Notes: generated by a model not told the origin, from the sequence alone. Counted from the first letter of the stretch, positions 1 through 12,868 are shown. The stretch is 64,000 nt of DNA from Neelides folsomi (GCA_034687125.1 JAQGBZ010000102.1:124001-188000); one strand, 5' to 3'. A program made the numbers and translations.

Positions 1-367
1 TTTCTTCATATAATTGAAGCAACAATGGCGAAAAGCCCTTGAAGAACAAATAAGCGAACACTCCGTCCCACAGGCATCACATTGAAGACCCTCAGAGCTG
101 AATTCAACTTTTCCATCGACGAGCATTAAACCAGCTAAAAGATAAACACCATTACTTCTTAAGTTTACAAATATGAGTATGTATCAGTATTTGATTTTTT
201 GCAAATATTAAAACTACTACATATGAGTTTTTGTAAATATATTAGTATATGTATAATTTCGTATACAATCTAATGCAATAAAGTTAATATGTTAGCAATA
301 ACCAACAAGAAAGATTCAACTTACCGAGAATGGCGAAAAAAATAACGGAGGTATAACCAGTCTTCAT
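1..367 (-). CDS. trissin: Trissin neuropeptide precursor, 5' part (cut by window edge)
   Basis: Secreted precursor of trissin, a six-cysteine neuropeptide that acts through a G-protein-coupled receptor in arthropods. Two exons are visible on the minus strand: 367-325 (phase 1 out, donor GTAAGT) and 134-1 (acceptor TTTTAG). The first exon reads MKTGYTSVIFFAIL and continues AGLMLVDG, a clear signal peptide. The second exon then gives the mature core with spacing C-x2-C-x3-C-x3-C-x7-C-C followed by FNYMKK. This is the spacing of insect trissin, including the CCFNY ending, which is why I name it. The ATG at 367 is chosen because it opens the hydrophobic leader and lies about 85 nt below a TATA box. 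The remaining C-terminal part, with any cleavage site after the KK, lies outside the window. Confidence 0.88.
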
Positions 368-1563
368 CTTTAAAAATTGACTTCTTTTATTACAAGAAAG
401 TGATCTAGATGAAGTCGTTGAGGAAGTGCCATCAAAATCTCCAGGCTCCCTTTTATACTCTCAAACTGTCGTCGAAGGAAATGTATTTTCATTCTGAAAT
501 TGCCTCCTACTCCTACGCTTGAAAATCGAGATGGTGGAATGATTAATTCATTTACCTTCTGAATTAATTGAGGTCGTCTGATCGTCTGCTTCAGTAAAAC
601 TTCTTAAGAAACTAATTTAGAGGCTTCAAACACGACTTATGTTTTACTCCAGAAAAGACGCGATGACCACAGAATAAATCTCATCAAATTTTGAGGATTG
701 GAGAATCATTCAGAAAAGTCAATTCAGTTTCGTTCAGTTTCAACTCAACCCAATTACATTTTTAGATAGAGTGTCTTCATTGAATTCTTCATCATTCATC
801 AATTTCCACATTTTTTCATATGTTGAGGCAACACTCTCTGAGAGTTTATTTGGTAAATATGAGTGTGTTAACATAAGATGTAGGAAGTAAAATTTTATTC
901 GCAATCTCTTTAAGATATTTCAAGATTGCATGTTAATTAAGACAATTAGAGGGTTCATATTAATAAGCTCGAACGGTAAATAAAATTTCGAAGTGGTCAT
1001 CTTTAAAATCATGTCGCCTTGAGGGGCGTACTGTTAATGAAAATGAAAACGCGAACTCATGAAGAAGATGATGAAGTGGATAACGAGTGGCGAAATTGAA
1101 ACCGTGCAAATTCCATCCAATTGAATCTCCCCACCTTCGTCTCCACCCAAGCTATAAGCTACCGAGTCGTATAAAAGTACAATAACGATCTACGCACATG
1201 ATTCACAAACTATGTTATTTGATGAGACATGCTCGAGGATGATGGGCCTTTTGATCATAATAGAATCATTATGGGTAATTTCGCCGAGCTCGAGTGGTTT
1301 GCAAGTTCCAAGAAATTGTGAATAAGCCGAGCCTGGGTTTGAGCCTGGATGACAATGGGGATGCGTGGCGACTCTGATTGTAGCAGATTAAAGGAGTATG
1401 GAGTGGAGGACAGGTGGCTCATTACTCGCGTTACGAAAGAGGAAGGGGAATCAAAACTGACCTTTGTCGGTTGAACGACCAGGGCGGAAGAGACGGAGCT
1501 CCTTGCGGATCCATCGCATGTCTCGAAGAAGTCTTATAGAGGAAGGAGGAAAAACATTGGACG
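368..1563. other. Divergent intergenic region between trissin and the secreted Gly-rich gene
   Basis: No coding frame that I can support. It holds the promoters of two divergently transcribed secretory genes. Besides the two assigned TATA boxes there is another TATAAAAG on the plus strand at 1170-1177 with no obvious transcript behind it. Confidence 0.6.
450..457 (-). promoter_or_regulatory. TATA box of the trissin gene
   Basis: TATAAAAG read on the minus strand, about 85 nt upstream of the trissin ATG at 367. This leaves room for a start site near 420-425 and a 5' UTR of about 55 nt. Confidence 0.6.
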
Positions 1564-1569
1564 TATAAA
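1564..1569 (+). promoter_or_regulatory. TATA box of the secreted Gly/His/Gln-rich gene
   Basis: TATAAA on the plus strand, 50 nt before the ATG at 1614. It predicts a start site near 1595 and a very short 5' UTR. Confidence 0.6.
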
Positions 1570-1613
1570 TTCAATTTCTCCACGCCCTTTGATTCATTTC
1601 ATTCGCTGCAACC

Positions 1614-3413
1614 ATGCTGAGAACTCCCAAGATGAAGTCTCAGGTAATTCATCTAATTGATTTTTAATTTGATTAAAAAGTATAATTAAATTAAATTAAT
1701 CTTGGAATTTATTTAGTAATTATTTAATAAATTCTTACATTGATTTATGAAATCAATTTTTCAGTTTTTACTTATTTTGTATATTTTGAACTATATTTAA
1801 ATAAAATTAAATTTTTAAATTAAGAATTATTTTAATTATTTTGAATGTTTAATTTTTCCAACTATAGCTAATTTTATCAATTATTTTGATACATGGAACA
1901 TTCGGAGCGAACTTGAAGAAATCCGAAGAGGATTCTTCTGAAATCACTTCGACCTTAATACCAACCACAACAGAAGAAACAAAGAACATTAAATTAGCAT
2001 CAGGATCAGAAATTTCTCCTTCGATCCTTCCCCATCCATCCCCATCAGAAGCCACACCCCAATTGTCCTCCACATCAGCTTCTGAAATATCCAACATTAA
2101 GAAATATCCCAACAGCATTCAAGACAAATTAGGAACCGCGTCCTCGATCGGTTCTCCTTACGGAGGAGCAAACGGAATCGAAGGGCTCAGTGTCTTTTCT
2201 CGTGGAAATATACAAGGAGGTTTAGGAGGTTTAAATCCAAATCTCTATGCTGGAAATGGATTCGGTGGAAATTTCCCCCATTTCAACCAAGTTATTCAAG
2301 GGCTCACTCCAGGCCAAGGAGTTGGTCCAGGATTGTACAATGGACCTCATGGAGTTAACCAAGGAGGATTTGGAGGTGTCAATGGAAATTATCCCATTGT
2401 TGTCCAACCAGGAGCTGGATACCAAGGAGAAGAAGTTTCAGTCACCAAAGAAGCCGGTGTTTCTCCCCTTGGTGGAGTCAAAGTCTCAAATTCGGTTAAT
2501 GTAAACAGTGTGGGAGTGTCTGGGCCTTACGTGGATTCTCCTCAAAATCTTTATCACGGATATCAAGGAGTTTCTCACCATCATAAAGCAGGAATCGGCG
2601 GGGTTGGGCAAGGAATCTTAGGCGGAGTTCAGGGAGGAAACAACGTTCCTGTGCATCATCATCAGCAATATCAAGGACTTGGGAATAATTTGCACTCTCA
2701 TATTGGTGGAGGAGGTTCGCAAATTCTCAATTCCCCCTACGTCGGTATTGGGCACAATGCTGGGCAAGGGAACTTTGGTCATCCGCAACAGCTTCATCAC
2801 GGACAAGGGAATTTTATTCACCAACAACAGCTCGGATATCCCCAACCTGGATTCCAACAAGGAGCTCACGGTAATACAACAATTCTCATTAAGATAAAAA
2901 ATAATATCTACAGATAATGTTCTATTAATTTAATAAGTAAAGTACCAAATAAGAACTTAAAAATAATTATAATTAATTTTGTAATAAGGTTTAGGAAATG
3001 GACTTGCTCATGAACTCGGCAGAGGTGTTGGAGGATTCGGACAAAACGGAATCAATGGAGGGATTTACACAATGAATCCAAATCTTTACAACCAACTTTT
3101 GGATCCGATTTATTACCAAAAGTTTGCGTTGCAAAATCAAAATCACCATTTGAATCCTCATCAAGGGAACGTTCAGGGATCGTATCTTCAACAAAGATTC
3201 CCAGGAGCAAGATCTCCATATCAGAATCAATTCCTCCAGTCACAACAACAACAATATCAACCTCATATTCATCATCCAGTCAACCCATTTTCAAATCCTT
3301 TCACTTCCCCTTATGACTTGAGGACAACTGGAGCTAATCGTTTTTATACAGGAAAAAATCCGTCCGGGGCCTTCAGACATCATAAATTTGATAGCGAAAA
3401 GGAAGATTATTAA
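1614..3413 (+). CDS. Secreted Gly/His/Gln-rich low-complexity protein (485 aa)
   Basis: Three exons, 1614-1643, 1868-2870 and 2989-3413, join in phase (0, then 1) to 485 codons. Exon 1 codes for only ten residues, MLRTPKMKSQ. The splice then supplies LILSIILIHGTFGA, so the signal peptide is completed across the intron and the protein should be secreted. After an acidic Ser/Thr-rich stretch (about residues 28-75), the body is rich in Gly, Asn, His, Gln and Pro, with irregular repeats such as GxxGGxGG, HHHQQ and QQLxHGQGN. The C-terminal part is rich in Asn, Gln and Pro and ends EKEDY. There are essentially no cysteines. I recognise no family. The composition suits a structural, cuticular or secreted matrix protein, but that is inference. 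It is divergent to trissin and has its own TATA box. Confidence 0.8.
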
Positions 3414-3484
3414 ATTAACATGCACCTTTATGATCTGAAACAAAAAAACCATATTAATTAATGAAGCTTAATTTAACATTTTGA

Positions 3485-3490
3485 AATAAA
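3485..3490 (+). promoter_or_regulatory. Poly(A) signal, secreted Gly-rich gene
   Basis: AATAAA 72 nt after the stop codon at 3413. Confidence 0.6.
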
Positions 3491-6400
3491 GAAATGATGA
3501 AAAACATGAATTTATTGGAATAATTCAAGTGTTTGAAATGAACCGCATATTATTTTAGATGTTAATTAATTGATTACATACAATTACATTATAGATCATT
3601 CATTTATTAATCAGGATTGACTCATCAACTCATCAAAGACCTTAAAACTCAAACTAAGATTTAAATGAACAATGTCTTTGTTTTAATATTCTTAAATGTA
3701 TGGTAAGATACACACATTACACTATTATCAATGTATGTATAGGTAATTATACGTAAATTACAATTTTTATAGTATTCCTTAACTCACCTTGTTATTTTCT
3801 ATTGTTTAACTCTTGTATGCTATTTCGAATTTGATATCCCTTGTCTAAAAAACTAATGAAACAACATTTATGAAATATGAAATGTATAAATATGTAGTTG
3901 ATTGTGGAACTTATGGTAAGAAGAATTGATTTAAAAAAGCTAATAAGGGTTCTCAATAACAAAGTGGGAAATTGGTATTTCCTTTTTTGAATCACAATCG
4001 GTTCAACATTAAACACAAATACTTAACTTGATTCTACTTCTTATTTACAATTCTCAAGGACGATTCTAAACATTTATCTTTAACAAATCTGTGCTAAAAC
4101 AAATATCTGAGTTATGATTCGATACACAACTTAACATTTTTTATATTATACCATAGTATAATAATTCTTATTAATTATTTTACTTATTATAGTATTATAC
4201 TTACATATTTACTTATGGTAGTTATTCTTATTAAATACGATTTAATAATATATATTTTAATTATGAAATTCACAGAGCACTTCATTTTATCTCATGAGTA
4301 TTCCATAAACAAACCTACTATAGACATTGAGGACTGAAGTTAAAAACACTCGTTGAAAGTACCAGCATTAGAATGATTAAATTCATTTTATTTTAGAGTT
4401 AGTATTTCTAATTCCTTGAAATTACAGTTTAATTGCACATCTACTTAATTATGCTAATTGTATCATTCCATTAAAGTTTTACAATAAATGAACATCAATG
4501 ACGTCCTCCTTCCATTAAAAACCTTCGGTCAAAGATATTTGGTAAACTTTACAATCTGTTCAGCATGGTTTATGGTTAGCATCAACTCGAAAGATTAATC
4601 ATGTTAGAAGGTACTTCTTCGTTTCACAAAGTATGGAAAAAAGTGGAATAGGTACTTAATCGAATTCATTGAATCCAGGTAGTTTCTTGAGCTCAAATGA
4701 CTTCAAGCTCGAACGAGAACAATATAATTATTACGTTTTAACCAATTTATAGAGGAGGAAATGAGCTCGTGAAACAAATTCTGGCGTGAATCGTCAGTTC
4801 AATTAAGCATCATACATTATCAAAGCATAGGGTTCCTATTGGACATTACGCTTAATAAATGTCTTTTTCAAAGTAAAGATTTAGCAATTACATGAGTCAT
4901 TTTACTGTATTGTTCAAATCTCATTTTCCTTTCCGTATCTTCACAATTTTAATATTTAGATTTTTCCTCTTTAGAAATGCTGAAATGCACAAAAGTGGTG
5001 GACGCGATAAGCACCATATTAAATACACCAAATTAATATTTAAATATTTACATAAACTACTCTTAAATGTAATTTTACAATTTAGGTAAAAAATGCACGA
5101 CATTCGTTATTCATAATTAAGGATTGGTACGTTAATGCTCCTAATAGAATAAGCTATACAATTAGATTTTACATAATATACTTACGTAAACTGGTATACA
5201 ATAATTGTATTAAACCATAACTATACCTTACAAATAAATTATTAGTAGAAATCCTATAATGGTAATTCACAACATGTCCAAAATGTCGATAAATATTATA
5301 AGACCTTAGGAAAATTAAAGTCTAAATTCCACTTGTGAATTAATAAATACTGAAATAATAAATACTTTAACAATTACGTTCAACAGGTAATAAAAGATAA
5401 TTGACAATTACATACATTTGATAAAAAAAACTAAATAATTAAACTAATGAAGATTATAGTACATGAAAATTAAATAAACTCGCCCAACTTATTGTTCGTA
5501 AAAATCACTCAAAAGAACTTTTACATTTCAAGGATTTCAAAGATGAGTAAAAGTAAAAATCTCTTATTACATTTAGCACCAGAACAGCACCAGAAAGGGA
5601 TTATATTTATATTCTATGTAATTGGTAGGCTTGTAATTGGATCTTCATAGCATGAATCAGGAAATTCACGGTTAAGAGCAACATTAAATTGTGCATTTAT
5701 AAACTATCAAATTATATTACAAGACCAATTTCTAATTGTAATTAGATTGGTATTACTTATTCCCAAAATGCCTTTGGTATAACATAAAGAGTGTTACAGT
5801 ATTTATTTGTATGTACTAGATGTACGCCTGTAAATTGTATTTTCTGGTATTAATTATAAAAAGAATCCGGAAATGCCTACATCGTTACCTTCCTAAGATT
5901 GTATAATATAAAATTGAAGAATTGAAGTGTGAAATAAAAAGATTCAAACCTACACTTTAACTCAATAAACCTGATATCTGCATTCTGTATGTATACAAAA
6001 CATTGAATGATTTCAGTAATGTCTATTTGACTATAGATTTTTACATACACTTCTACATAGATAGTTGGTCATAATTGAACTTGATATTTGTCTAAGTCGA
6101 TTAAATTGGAGCAATGTTTTGGATTAATTTTGATTTGCATGTACATATTTAATTTATAATTATCATATCTATCTTCAAAATCCTCCTTTTTGGTTTTATC
6201 TATAGCATTTTAAATTGAATCGTAATTTTATTATTAGAACATAAAAAGCCTCAAATACAGTTCTATTAAACTTAAAATAACTACTATCCAAATATTTGGT
6301 TAATTATGATTAAGTCATCTTATTTCTTATGATAACATTAGTTTATTGCTATTGGCTATGTACTACAGTTAAAATCCTAATGTTATTAAACTTTATATTA

Positions 6401-6629
6401 ATAACGATATTAATATTAATTGTCCAAAATCAGTAGCTTACACATACCACTAATGTTTATGTATAGGACCATTTACCAACCAATAAAGTTTCTTTGTCTT
6501 TTATCAATTCAGATTTTCTTTCCGTGATCTTCGGAGTTGAAGGCGGAGTAAGAAATTTTCAAAGTCATATCGAATGAATTACCTTTTGATTTTTGAGTCT
6601 GGGGTCAATAAGATAATTAATATGAATAT
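3491..6629. other. AT-rich intergenic region, no gene seen
   Basis: Only short chance ORFs in very AT-rich DNA. The right end holds the 3' UTR of the minus-strand MCU gene. A TTTATT at 6342-6347 (AATAAA on the minus strand), 283 nt past the MCU stop, is a plausible poly(A) signal. Confidence 0.6.
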
Positions 6630-9600
6630 TTAGGCAGTGTTATCTGATTGGCTCTTCTTGAAGATTTGCTGCAGCTTCTGCTGGGCCTTAGAAACAATTT
6701 TTTGAGCTGAAGACTCGCTAGCAAGCTTTGAATAGTCAACTGCCCGTGTTTTAAGAGGAAGATGAAGAGCAAGCGGGTCGCGGAGGCGCCGAAGATCATT
6801 TTCAATCCCAGAAATTTCGTCCTTCACCTTATTATAACGTTCCACGTCGAGGCCAACTTTACGAGCATTCTTGTGGAAGGCTATCAGATACTGCCTGTCT
6901 CGCACTTCCGGTAGCAAATACTCCTAAATACAAAATGGCATGTTAATTCAGGTACATTTCCAAATTTATCATCTATCCACACATCCGATGTGAAATACAT
7001 TTAGTAGACTAGGGGTATAGTATGAGTAAATAAGGTTTATAAATAAGTATTTTCACTTTCAATTGAGGGAATATATAAGGTGTGACATTATTACTTGTTT
7101 TGTAAGGACGAAATAAGCATAGGCGAGCATGGCAGTCCCATAAGTGACAAAGTAGGTAACAGGTTCCATAATATCCCATGAGTATTCCCACCAAGTGAGA
7201 CGGGCGAGGATTCCAAATTGGACCGACATGAGGCCAAGGCCGAGCCAGGTAAGGTAGTTCGTTCGCTTGACCGAAAGTTGAGCCAAAGTTGCCTTCTTTT
7301 CCTCCATGGGGGTCAACTCGTGTTGGAGACGTTCCAGTTGACTGACCAAGTCCCGCTCGATCTTCAACTGGTGTTCGTCGACATTCAGAGCAGCATACAA
7401 CTGCCCAACTAAATTACGCACCGATGACAAACGCTCAACGTCCTCCTGAAATGACAAAATACCAAAGTCATAAACAAAATATACGCAAATATACTTTTAA
7501 GGCTTTCAACATTTACTCGACCAGAAAGCTCATTAGGGAAATGAGACAAATGAAATCTTATTCTCATCGCATCGTCATGTCATGCATTCGAGAGATTTTT
7601 CAAGATCATTATGTGGAATGTAACAAAATGTTCTGAAGCATATAATTGCCGAAATGGTAATTTAGCATCAAGGACTCCATATTGAAGAGATTATTTAAAC
7701 TCAATGCAAGATATCAAATATGTAAACTGAAGGGTGACATTTAGAGCAAAAGAACTTACATCAGAAGGCTTCTCTTGTGCCGGTGTCTTGACTCTGTAGA
7801 CTTGGTCGTTGATAATTAGATCAAAGTCATGTTCCATGAGCATCTCAATTGTATTTGAAGCTGCTATTCTCACACCATCTGCGAATAAAATTATTTTTAA
7901 TAAATTCATTATTTTTCATAAAACCATATTATCGACTAAATTTTAGTAAAGTTTTTAAAATAAATAAATTAAAATAAAATTAATCCATATTTTAATAGGT
8001 AGACCATTCCCAAATTCGGACAAAAAATGTCAATTTTATTTTATATAAAACCAATTTGAAAAATTGAAAAACGACTGAGGCATGGGTAATAAAAAGCATG
8101 AAATAACCTCAACAAATGACTAAATAATTTCCGAGGTCGTCGCAAATATAGAACAGATATTTATATAAAATTTAAATTGTAATCATAAACAAACTTAGTT
8201 AGCAAACACATCTTAACATATCAGTAATATGCTCCACGGGCCTCGGGTAAGCGAGTTTTGGGTTCTGATATCTGATTAATGTTTAACAATGATCAACGCT
8301 TTTCAGCGTCTGTGTAATTCTTCTCAAAGGTAAGAATTCTAATGAAGAATTTGAAGCTCTTGTATTTCTCCATAAAACAACCAAGATTTATTACACTGGG
8401 TCATGATGTAAGCGCCTGGCACTTGAAAGTGTTAACCATTGTTCAAGATATTTAGTATTAGAAATTAGATTGTAGTTCACACGATATGTTCTAATGGAGA
8501 ATTTGAAGGTATTATATGCCTCTGTAAATGACCCAAGACTCATTAGGCTGGGTTATGACATAAGCGTCTGACGATTAAGTGTGTGTTCTCTATTATGTAA
8601 CATGGGGAAGCATAGGGAAGCGTGTGGCTCAAATGTCGGATATTTTCATCTGGTCCTTGCGTAAAATTATAAAGTAGAATCTCGGGTTAATAAAGTAAGA
8701 ATTTTTAACTTGTCCATGATAAAATTTAACTAGTATTAGTTGTAAAATACTTAAAGAATTTGCGACGACCTCGGAAATTATTTAATCATTTGTTGAGGTT
8801 ATTTCATGCTTTTTATTACCCATGCCTCAGTCGTTTTTCAATTTTTCAAATTGGTTTTATTTCATGATTTTTAATCGAAAGGAGTGAATGCATTGTTTGA
8901 CTTAAAAAGTGATTTAAAAATGGGGGCATAATGGATAGTAAACGACAATTAGAAGATTGTATTCATCTTGAGTGTGATGGCAAGTCACGTAGTTTTCAAA
9001 ATCATAAGTTAAATCCATTTAAAAAGTTTAACGTATTTGCCGATCACTTTAAAAATTATTTAATATTCAAAAAAAGAAAATTTTTTAACAAATAGAATAT
9101 TTATTATTTGTGTTTCTAATGGATTAAGAATTTTTTCTTTTATGATTAATCATGGTTAATTAATTAGCCATTATGAAATTTAAAGTTCCTACCACTGCCC
9201 GACATTAAACCCTGTCGATTGATATATTATGTTGTCTGATCGGTTAAGGCGTTTGGGAGGAGATAGCTTCCAAAGAAAACGCAGACAGACAGACATACAT
9301 ACAGGTCAAACGCATACTCCAAAACCTCAGTCGTAAAAAGTACATAATCAATAAGTAGAGAAATATTATAAAATAGATAAATTGTTCAAAATTTCAAGTA
9401 TTTAATAGAACTTTAAAATAATCAATTTGTGTGCGTGTGGCAAATTCCATTCACAATTAACCGAAAATAAATTTGACAAAATAAAGTGGAAGCAGTTTCT
9501 GGTCTTGTCATTTTAATTGCTCATTTCATTCTTAAAAATAATAAAACAATTGTACAGAACAAAAAAGAAAAAAGGGCCGACACAATGGAAATTCCGCTTG

Positions 9601-11243
9601 AAAAGAGGGTATAATAAAATATAATAATAGTTTATGGTGATTCCCTTTGTAAATTCGGTGTTGTAAATATTTAGTGTGAAACTTTCATAAATATATCAAC
9701 TTACATACATGTAAAGTTGATATGTCCTGTACAATACATGTATGTATGTATTTGTACCAAATATACATATTCACGACACGAAATATTTATCCTAGTTTGA
9801 ATTCACATTCCTAGTTTGACTCGAGTTATGTTGTTAAATAGCTTGACTCAAAATACGTGAGCCTAAGTGCCCAAAAATGCCCATATATGAAATTTGTACC
9901 GTAAATCTATGCTCAGTATTTGTATTTACAAGCGATGTAGAAAAAATATGAAAGTGATTTTCCTCTTTGCTTGTACTCACTTCACAACCATACATAAGTG
10001 GCTGGAGAGCAATAATTCAAAATTTTGTGAAAGTGATGGAAAGTGTTTGAAATATACGTGGATGTGATAATAAGAGAGGTGGAGACAATGACAAGTTCTT
10101 CCTAATTCTACGCTGCCAGAACTCAAAATCCCTCATTCTCTGCAATTTGAAATCCCCATCTTTCTTTAACATTATAATTTCAAAATTAGTTACGCTCGAT
10201 CACTTTATGTCGTGTGTTAAATAACATCTTTTATTCACCCTAAACTTCCTCAATTTTCCATTTTCGATAAATCAAGGAAATATAATACTTTTATCCCATT
10301 CAATCCAACAATGAGAATTCTAAAGTGAATAATCGTATCTGTGCATAAAAAGTTCCCACATAGCTTATCACATGAACAAATACATAAATTCATTTATGTA
10401 ATTTCAAATACTTACTCTAGTGATTTGGAGAAAAAATATTTTCATAAGGTTTAAATTAAAATTTCGAAATCTACTGTGATACATTATATCATACATAGTA
10501 CGTATGTATTTGGAAATACTAAGTTCTGAAATGAAATAAATAGAGAAATTTTATTCTTCTCAAGTCTTACATGATGAAATCAACATCAATGTCGAAATGG
10601 TTCTATTTCGAGGGTTATAAAAATATGGAGAGATTGAGAGAAGCATTCTGGAAGCTAATGATAAGATCTAATCATAGGATCAAAGTCAAGATCAACTTTC
10701 ACTCTTTGTTGTTTTACTCTTTTGTTCTCCCTTAAACAATTTGTGCCATTCTTTCACAGAATGTCCATTTGATACTTTTAAAAATTGTAGTAGGTTAAAC
10801 CTTACCATATACACAATTTCCTCTTACTTGTACATACATATTTATAAAAAACAGGAAGCAAATAACACCAATTGTTAAAAACTAACAGTTTTCTTAAATA
10901 CACTTCATGTAGCAACACGCGAAATCCAATCTAACAAATTGAGGTAAAAGGTTACATTGAGATGAATGAAAATTTTTTTGAAATCGGTGTTTTTAAGATC
11001 AATGTATTGAACGTCTCCTAGTCCCAATGGGGCATAGCATAGAAGGTATAGAGAATAAAATATTACCCGCGGAGACGACAGCAGCCCTGTCGATTCCTTT
11101 ATCTTCATCTTTAAGCATTAGGAGCAGATCTCCAACTGTGTTTGTAAGGGGTTTCAGGATGAACCGACAGCTCTCTCGCCGAGAAGGTAGAGGAACTGTC
11201 ATTTGTGGAAGGCCACGGAAATAGATCACCTCGACCCCAACAC
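6630..11243 (-). CDS. MCU: Mitochondrial calcium uniporter pore subunit, exons 3-6
   Basis: Pore-forming subunit of the inner-membrane uniporter, which carries Ca2+ into the mitochondrial matrix. Minus-strand exons 11243-11067, 7878-7760, 7445-7095 and 6923-6630 join in phase. In order they encode the end of the matrix N-terminal domain ([23 protein letters not shown]), the first coiled coil ([15 protein letters not shown]), TM1 (about residues 255-273), the selectivity loop [10 protein letters not shown] (W281, D282 and E285 in the 405-residue model), TM2, and the second coiled coil ([13 protein letters not shown] onward). The DIME signature and both invariant acidic residues are intact. The first exon here begins in phase 1, so it needs upstream exons. 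Those at 48130-48836 fit exactly, giving 405 aa against about 350 in human; the excess is N-terminal. Confidence 0.95.
8045..8860. repeat. Foldback/MITE-like element with 103-bp terminal inverted repeats
   Basis: The arms 8045-8147 and 8758-8860 are reverse complements over 103 bp with about one mismatch (ACTAAAT against the ATTTAAT complement). The outer ends are ATAAAACCAATTTG and its complement. The interior has no ORF but carries a diverged tandem duplication: 8341-8433 and 8492-8583 share AATGRAGAATTTGAAG and GGGTYATGAYRTAAGCGYCTG. It sits in the MCU intron between 7878 and 11067. No clear target-site duplication was seen. It could be a non-autonomous DNA transposon; no transposase is present. 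Confidence 0.8.
9225..9335 (+). repeat. tRNA-like/SINE-like scrap with GACA/CATA runs
   Basis: GTCTGATCGGTTAAGGCGTT resembles the D-arm/A-box half of a Leu- or Ser-type tRNA. It is followed by GCAGACAGACAGACATACAT and then ACGCATACTCC. No convincing B box or cloverleaf follows, so this is at best the head of a degenerate tRNA-derived SINE, not a tRNA gene. Confidence 0.35.
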
Positions 11244-12832
11244 CTGTAATTAATACAAAATTTTCAATTACATAAATCCCTCACTTTTTATATTGATTTC
11301 ACCGTTGATGGGCGTTTTTTTTAAATCCATCCCTTTTATGGTTTAAACATGGGTTGTATGTTATAATTTATAAATGTCTTGTGTTTGTTTTATTGGTAAG
11401 ATAGCTTTGTGAGAGATGACCATTAGGTGCTTATAAGTAGGTAAATACAAAAATGGTCAAGTGTTTTACCACTTTAGGTTAAAGGATTTTCTCAAGCATT
11501 TACGCCCAATTGCTAAGTAAGAGCGTTTAGTACTTTTTGCTTCAGGTGCGTAGGAATTTCTAAATGGCAAATTGATGTGTGTGTGTGTATTGTACATGTA
11601 TGTGTATGTTATGTGTCGTATTATTTACTCCTTCGTGGTATTTGTAAATAAAAGGTAGGAATTAGGTGAAAGATGTAATGTGCGTGCAAGAGGCCATTTG
11701 GAGAATTGGTAGAGGAGCGGGAAGCGATTGGGCATTAGGGAGTTAACCTCATGATGCTTTCGCCTATCAATCACTTCCCTAGACATGTTCATGGGATTCG
11801 TAGGCCAGCCGTTGGAGAGATTTCCCTCTTTCAAGTGTGGAGAAAGAAACCTATTATTACTCAACTGTGTAATGGTGATTCTACCCGAATGACCCATAAG
11901 GCATCTTCTTGCCATTTCCAAACACTCCAAGTGTGTTCGAAAGTGTGAACTTCTTCGATGGTCATATAAAAGGATCGAAGAATGAAAATCACGCCTTCCA
12001 CGCATCCATTATTATTATTTATAAACAACCAACTTTCATTTGAGGAATGAGGAGGATGAACTCTCCAAAAACCTTGAACCGCCATCCAAACCCATACATA
12101 AGAAGGGACTCTATTCGGGAAAGAATCCCATTAAAAGGACCCTAGGACGATGGCCAAAGTTCCAGCTCTAACCCATCACACTTTCTTCCAAGTCCCGTTA
12201 GCCGCATTCACTTACACACTATTGCGTCGTCAAACATCAAAATATCCTCAGGCCAATTCTATTGTAGTTTCTTACATTTATCCTACACCCTTTTTCGATA
12301 CAGTCTCGAATGCCAATATCACCTGACTCGTTCTCAGAAGATACTCTTTGAGAGAAACAAAGTTGAACTTATGGCTCTCAGCTGCAGAAATCATCATGGC
12401 AAAGAGTCATTGTTTTATGAAATCCACATTGTTGGATGAATTTTAAATTCAACTATGAATAGTGAAAATTACTACCGTCATGTATTATAATAATATTACA
12501 TTGTTATTTGGACTCCAAATGCTCTAAGGAATTAATGATTCAGTGATCTGCTAATTTCTAGAGTCATTACAAGTCAAATACATTTTGTTTTCATCCTGCC
12601 GACAAGAGAATAGAAAATAGAAATGCGTGCATTAAGGAGTCGGAATGGCAAATGAGGGCCGCGCCCCTCTCCACCATTGTTAAACAAGAAGTTGAAAGGA
12701 ATTGACGGCAGGGGTTGATGTTAAGCTTCGACTCCATGTCACATCACAGGATGATTAAGTTAATAAATCCTAGGTGAATGTTTCCAATACCTCAAGTGTG
12801 GACCTCTCTATAAGCATAAGCATCGAGTGCTG

Positions 12833-12868
12833 TATAAATATCCGCCGTTTTCAGGTCAGTTGGTCAAC
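12833..12868 (+). promoter_or_regulatory. Candidate TATA/initiator core promoter
   Basis: TATAAATA at 12833-12840 is followed by initiator-like TCAGT (12856-12860) and TCAAC (12864-12868). The spacing is slightly short for the first and good for the second. No coding exon follows, so it would serve a noncoding 5' exon or be fortuitous. Confidence 0.25.

Noticed and set aside
2231..2869. Several ORFs in other frames of the Gly-rich gene
   Set aside because: Low-complexity repeat coding keeps other frames open. Only the frame with the signal peptide and matching splice phases is consistent.
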